Made by a program: the position numbers and the translations under genes. The notes beneath the pieces were generated by a model. It ran no database searches. It saw nothing but the letters and a program-made list of their open reading frames with translations, and was not told the origin of the DNA. From Pseudomonadota bacterium (lineage in GTDB: Bacteria > Pseudomonadota > Gammaproteobacteria > Acidithiobacillales > Acidithiobacillaceae), in contig JAKAFG010000012.1 of the NCBI GenBank assembly GCA_021818125.1, positions 1 through 18,349 on the forward strand: 18,349 nt of DNA, given 5' to 3'. This document shows positions 15,280-18,349 of this stretch, in pieces. The stretch's first letter is position 1. Each line of letters starts with the position of its first letter.

Positions 15280-15483
15280 ATGAAAAATTTGCTCACATTT
15301 ATCGGGTTGGCAGCGGTCATGGTGTTGTCCCTTTTTCTGGCGGTGATTACCGGTGATTATGGTCCCTGGTACTTTGCCTGGCTGGTGGGTACCACCATGA
15401 TTGTCCTTATCTCTGCTGCGGGTGCTATCATGTTCGAAAGACAGGATGAAGAGCAGCTGCGAAAGCAGGGTTCCAACCACTAG
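15280..15483 (+). CDS. cydX: CydX-like small subunit with an extra N-terminal helix
   Basis: A 67-aa protein with two transmembrane helices (about 4-24 and 31-52). Residues 30-53 match E. coli CydX: WYFAW at 30-34, G37-T38, then Glu53, with the Trp-to-Glu distance of 23 residues identical to E. coli W2-E25. CydX (37 aa, one helix) stabilises the haems of CydAB. Here a second hydrophobic helix (residues 1-28) is attached in front, where E. coli CydX begins with Met-Trp. AAGGAGAGG precedes the ATG, and no internal ATG lies just before WYFAW, so the long form is the likely product. The CydX identity of the C-terminal half rests on my own alignment. Confidence 0.78.
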   Translation: MKNLLTFIGLAAVMVLSLFLAVITGDYGPWYFAWLVGTTMIVLISAAGAIMFERQDEEQLRKQGSNH

Positions 15484-15500
15484 AAGACGAGGAGCTGTCT

Positions 15501-15602
15501 ATGCAATATGTCGATCTGGAAGATTTTATCTTCATCATACCGTTCATTTACTTCAGCCTGTCCGGTATCGCCTACCTCTACACCAGAAAACGGTTCCGCT
15601 AA
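15501..15602 (+). CDS. 33-aa single-helix microprotein of the bd-oxidase operon
   Basis: The ORF is ATG (15501) to TAA (15600-15602). GAGGAG at 15489-15494 lies 6 nt before the ATG, and the gene starts 17 bp after the CydX-like stop. It has an acidic N-terminus (Asp5, Glu7, Asp8), one hydrophobic helix (about 9-27, with Pro14) and a basic tail (TRKRFR), which predicts N-out, C-in. Size and topology resemble CydS or CydH/CydY, the extra 29-33-aa subunits known in some bd oxidases, but I see no clear residue match to them. The intrinsic terminator begins 16 bp later, so it is the last gene of the operon. It could be a fourth oxidase subunit. Confidence 0.72.
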   Translation: MQYVDLEDFIFIIPFIYFSLSGIAYLYTRKRFR

Positions 15603-15617
15603 GCGGTATACCGTCGG

Positions 15618-15644
15618 AGGGGCCATTACGGCCCCTTTCTTGTA
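15618..15644 (+). terminator. Rho-independent terminator of the cyd operon
   Basis: Stem AGGGGCC (15618-15624), loop ATTAC, stem GGCCCCT (15630-15636), followed by TTTCTTGT. It lies between the 33-aa gene and the convergent thiC 3' end. The reverse orientation lacks a T-tract, so it serves mainly the plus-strand operon. Confidence 0.85.
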
Positions 15645-17528
15645 TTAACGCAGGTAGATATTCTTCCCCAGCCGCTTAAAGTCCTCTGCCTTTTCCTGCA
15701 GTCCTTCCAGTCGGGCCGTCTCGATGTCTTCACCCTTGGTTTGCGCGTATTCCTGCAAATCCTGGGAAATTTTCATGGAGCAGAAATGGGGACCGCACAT
15801 GGAGCAGAAGTGCGCCGCCTTGGCGCCTTCCTGCGGCAAGGCCTCGTCGTGATATTCCCGCGCTTTTTCCGGGTCCAGCCCGAGGTGAAACTGGTCTTCC
15901 CAGCGGAATTCAAAACGGGCCTTGGACAGGGCATTATCGCGCACCTGCGCACCGGGATGTCCCTTGGCCAGGTCGGCGGCATGGGCGGCAATCTTATAAG
16001 TGATGGCCCCTTCCCGCACGTCATTTTTGTCCGGCAGACCAAGATGCTCCTTGGGCGTGACGTAGCAGAGCATGGCGGTGCCGTACCAGCCGATCTGGGC
16101 GGCGCCGATGGCGCTGGTAATGTGGTCGTAGCCGGGCGCGATGTCCGTGGTCAGCGGTCCCAGGGTGTAGAACGGGGCCTCGAAACAGTGCTGTAGCTCC
16201 TCGTCCATATTGGCCTTGATGAGTTGCATGGGCACGTGACCGGGGCCTTCGATCATGACCTGCACATCGTGCTTCCAGGCGATCCGGGTGAGTTCACCCA
16301 GGGTGTGCAACTCGGCAAATTGCGCCTCGTCATTGGCATCGGCCAGCGAGCCGGGACGCAACCCATCACCGAGGGAAAAACTCACGTCGTAGGTCTTCAT
16401 GATCTCGCAGATTTCTTCGAAATGGGTATAGAGAAAGCTCTCCTGATGGTGGGCGAGACACCATTTGGCCATGATGGAACCACCGCGCGACACGATGCCG
16501 GTAAGACGATTCGCCGTCAGCGGGACGTAACGCAGCAGGACCCCGGCATGGATGGTGAAGTAATCGACACCCTGCTCCGCCTGCTCCACGAGCGTATCCC
16601 GGAACAAGTCCCAGGTGAGGTCTTCGGCCTTACCATCGACCTTCTCCAGGGCCTGATAAATCGGCACGGTACCGATGGGTACCGGACTATTACGGATAAT
16701 CCATTCGCGGGTTTCGTGAATGTGCCTGCCGGTGGATAAATCCATGACCGTATCGGCGCCCCAACGGATCGACCAGACCATTTTTTCCACTTCTTCGGCG
16801 ATGGATGAGGTGACCGCGGAGTTGCCGATATTGGCGTTGATCTTCACCAGGAAATTACGGCCGATAATCATTGGCTCCAGTTCCGGGTGATTGATATTGG
16901 CGGGGATGATGGCGCGGCCCCGGGCGATTTCGTCGCGCACAAATTCCGGGGTAATGGTGTCGGGGATCTGTGCGCCGAAGGACTCGCCGCGATGGGCACG
17001 GAACAGCGCCGGATGGCTGGCGCGCAGATGCTCCAGACCCTGGTTTTCGCGGATGGCGACGAACTCCATTTCGGGGGTGATGATACCGCGCCGCGCATAG
17101 TGCATCTGGGAGACGTTGCCGCCGTTGGCCGCCCGGCGGATTTCGCGGCGATAATGAAAACGCAGATCCGCCGTGCGGACATCCGCCAGACGGGCGCGAC
17201 CATAGGCGGAACTGGGCTCGGGGCGGCTTTCGATGGCGGTATCCGTCGGCGACCATTGCCAGCGCAGGGCGGGCAAGCCCGCATGAATATCGATGACCGC
17301 GTCCGGGTCGGTGTAGGGACCGCTGCAATCGTAAACCGGGATGGCAGGATTGACATCGAGGCCGCCGTCACGCTTCCGGGAGTCGCTCTGCCGAATCTCC
17401 CGCAAGGGGATGCGCAATTCCGGGAAACGCTCGCCACTGAGGTAACGCTTGTGTGAGCCGGGAATCGGGCCGCAGGTTACCGCTGCGTCCTGCATAGTGT
17501 TCACCATATCCGTGGGACGGGTAGCCAT
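15645..17528 (-). CDS. thiC: Phosphomethylpyrimidine synthase ThiC
   Basis: A 627-aa radical-SAM enzyme that converts aminoimidazole ribotide to hydroxymethylpyrimidine phosphate in thiamine synthesis. The C-terminal [4Fe-4S] motif CxxCxxxxC is Cys575, Cys578 and Cys583 (CSMCGPHFC). The segments GNVSQMHYARRG, NANIGNSAV, GADTVMDLSTG and MIEGPGHVPM are classic ThiC blocks. Length matches E. coli ThiC (631), including the N-terminal extension of bacterial forms. AGGAGGAATGATTATG is ambiguous: the first ATG (17534) is only 1 nt from the SD, so I take the second (17528), 7 nt away. It is controlled by the TPP riboswitch upstream and stands alone in this window. Its 3' end converges with the cyd operon terminator. 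Confidence 0.98.
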   Translation of the reverse strand: MATRPTDMVNTMQDAAVTCGPIPGSHKRYLSGERFPELRIPLREIRQSDSRKRDGGLDVNPAIPVYDCSGPYTDPDAVIDIHAGLPALRWQWSPTDTAIESRPEPSSAYGRARLADVRTADLRFHYRREIRRAANGGNVSQMHYARRGIITPEMEFVAIRENQGLEHLRASHPALFRAHRGESFGAQIPDTITPEFVRDEIARGRAIIPANINHPELEPMIIGRNFLVKINANIGNSAVTSSIAEEVEKMVWSIRWGADTVMDLSTGRHIHETREWIIRNSPVPIGTVPIYQALEKVDGKAEDLTWDLFRDTLVEQAEQGVDYFTIHAGVLLRYVPLTANRLTGIVSRGGSIMAKWCLAHHQESFLYTHFEEICEIMKTYDVSFSLGDGLRPGSLADANDEAQFAELHTLGELTRIAWKHDVQVMIEGPGHVPMQLIKANMDEELQHCFEAPFYTLGPLTTDIAPGYDHITSAIGAAQIGWYGTAMLCYVTPKEHLGLPDKNDVREGAITYKIAAHAADLAKGHPGAQVRDNALSKARFEFRWEDQFHLGLDPEKAREYHDEALPQEGAKAAHFCSMCGPHFCSMKISQDLQEYAQTKGEDIETARLEGLQEKAEDFKRLGKNIYLR

Positions 17529-17533
17529 AATCA

Positions 17534-17588
17534 TTCCTCCTAAAAATTTATCCGATTACTGCGGAACAAAATCAGGATGCGGGAGGAA
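17534..17588 (-). promoter_or_regulatory. thiC: SD / anti-SD pair of the thiC riboswitch expression platform
   Basis: On the minus strand TTCCTCC (17588-17582) is perfectly complementary to GGAGGAA (17540-17534), which contains the thiC SD. A 7-bp helix would hide the RBS. No T-tract follows, so translational rather than transcriptional control is likely. Confidence 0.65.
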
Positions 17589-17613
17589 GATGCGGACAGG
17601 CGTGATGCGGTCG

Positions 17614-17688
17614 CGCTTCCCTACGCCGGCATAACCCGGATCAGGTTCCAAGGGTACCTCTCAGCCCACGACGTGGACGCCCCTAGCG
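17614..17688 (-). ncRNA. TPP riboswitch aptamer (THI element)
   Basis: Reading the minus strand, P1 can form from CGCT (17689-17686 region) and AGCG (17617-17614). The universally conserved CTGAGA lies at 17664-17659, ACCTGATC at 17646-17639, and GCGTAGGGAA at 17627-17618. These are the pyrimidine-sensing and pyrophosphate-sensing arms of the TPP aptamer in correct order. Thiamine pyrophosphate binding should repress thiC. Confidence 0.96.
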
Positions 17689-17708
17689 TTTATAACGATT
17701 CACTGAGC

Positions 17709-17738
17709 AAGGTACGGGAAGCTGAGCGAATCTGTCAA
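17709..17738 (-). promoter_or_regulatory. Putative thiC promoter
   Basis: The -35 box TTGACA (17738-17733) is perfect. The -10 TACCTT (17714-17709) is weak, with an 18-bp spacer. Predicted start is near 17702, which leaves the complete aptamer in the transcript. A nearer TATAAA at 17694-17689 would start transcription inside P1 and is less likely. Confidence 0.5.
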
Positions 17739-18349
17739 GTTATCAACATGTGTCCATCTTGAACATCCGCTACTTCAAAACGAGAAAAATCCGCTAACCT
17801 CTTGGATTCTGCCACCTCATCATGGGGAATCAGGAGATATTTCCAGGGCTTGCCGCCGACCTGCGCGGCGTGATCCGATGCGTGTTTACACCAGCGCGCA
17901 GCGGCCGCGGCCTTGGCCCGGACTTCCGGCGTGTTGAGTTCGCTGCGCGCTTTGGTTTCCGCCATAAAAACGGTTGTGTCGGTTTCCGCGACGAAATCCG
18001 GGACATATTCGGGCTGTTCGGCACCCAGCTTGTAGTACATCTGAAATTGTCCCTTGGCCGGCTTAAACCATTTCAAGGCATCGCGTTCCAAAATGACCGC
18101 GAAGCGACGCTCCGTATCGGAGTCGAATTTTTGCAATGGATACAGGCAACGCGCAAAGCCGCCAAAGAGCATCTGCTTGATGCGGCCGGGTTCGCTGACC
18201 GTTTCCCGGAAGTGGTGAACACCCTGCCCTGCCGCTACCGTATAATTGCATGGCCTCAGCGCCGTAAAACCCCGGCTTACCTGCACCTCATAGCCGGTCG
18301 CTGCCTCCCAGAAATGCGCCATCATTTCGGCGTGAATCAGTCGGGCAAG
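17735..18349 (-). CDS. Type III restriction enzyme Res subunit, C-terminal part (runs off the window)
   Basis: The reading frame is open to the window edge, so this is the C-terminal 204 codons of a longer gene. It carries the nuclease end of DEAD/DEAH-type type III restriction endonucleases (Res): FDSDTERRFAVILE, KLGAEQPEYVPDF and ETKAR. The PD-(D/E)xK site reads, in numbering from the first in-window ATG (18325), Asp110 in VPD and Glu123-x-Lys125. It looks intact, not decayed. Res acts with a Mod methyltransferase to cut DNA between opposed unmethylated sites; no mod gene is visible here and would lie beyond the edge. Its TGA stop (17737-17735) lies inside the presumed thiC -35 box. Confidence 0.82.
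   Translation of the reverse strand, partial: LARLIHAEMMAHFWEAATGYEVQVSRGFTALRPCNYTVAAGQGVHHFRETVSEPGRIKQMLFGGFARCLYPLQKFDSDTERRFAVILERDALKWFKPAKGQFQMYYKLGAEQPEYVPDFVAETDTTVFMAETKARSELNTPEVRAKAAAAARWCKHASDHAAQVGGKPWKYLLIPHDEVAESKRLADFSRFEVADVQDGHMLIT

Noticed and set aside
14662..15480. 272-aa open frame antisense to cydB and the CydX-like gene
   Set aside because: It overlaps two well-supported genes and has a biased composition without a recognisable fold.

Overview
The window looks like chromosomal DNA of an acidophilic sulfur oxidiser of the Acidithiobacillus type. This is an inference from gene content and protein style, not a database match. Fifteen protein genes are supported, some with starts revised inward on ribosome-binding-site (RBS) evidence, plus one partial gene at the right edge, one riboswitch, one clear terminator and several regulatory sites.

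Left part (1-9.4 kb), mostly housekeeping: a SohB-type membrane peptidase (+); a two-gene minus-strand unit of a DUF423 membrane protein and an unrecognised 133-aa protein; an NDUFA9-like atypical SDR (+); and an opgG-opgH operon (-) for osmoregulated periplasmic glucans. OpgH is encoded as two adjacent, out-of-frame ORFs: a separate N-terminal domain and a catalytic membrane glycosyltransferase. A dihydrolipoamide dehydrogenase-like flavoprotein (+) follows, divergent from opgG. Its stop codon interlocks with that of a convergent serine esterase.

Centre (9.4-15.65 kb), the most interesting part. A sigma54-dependent activator (-) has an N-terminal sensor domain with cysteines spaced 11 and 7 residues apart, as I remember for the sulfane-sulfur sensor FisR. 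Divergent from it is a tight five-gene operon: an ETHE1/persulfide-dioxygenase-like protein whose metal ligands are nearly all substituted, cydA, cydB, a 67-aa CydX-like protein carrying an extra transmembrane helix, and a 33-aa single-helix microprotein missed by length-limited ORF calling. A near-consensus -24/-12 sigma54 promoter precedes the operon and a strong intrinsic terminator closes it. I infer a reactive-sulfur-responsive module that induces the sulfide-tolerant bd-type quinol oxidase, with a pseudoenzyme as its first product.

Right part (15.65-18.35 kb): thiC (-) under a textbook TPP riboswitch, with a visible anti-Shine-Dalgarno element. Upstream is the C-terminal part of a type III restriction endonuclease Res subunit running off the window edge; its stop codon lies within the presumed thiC -35 box.
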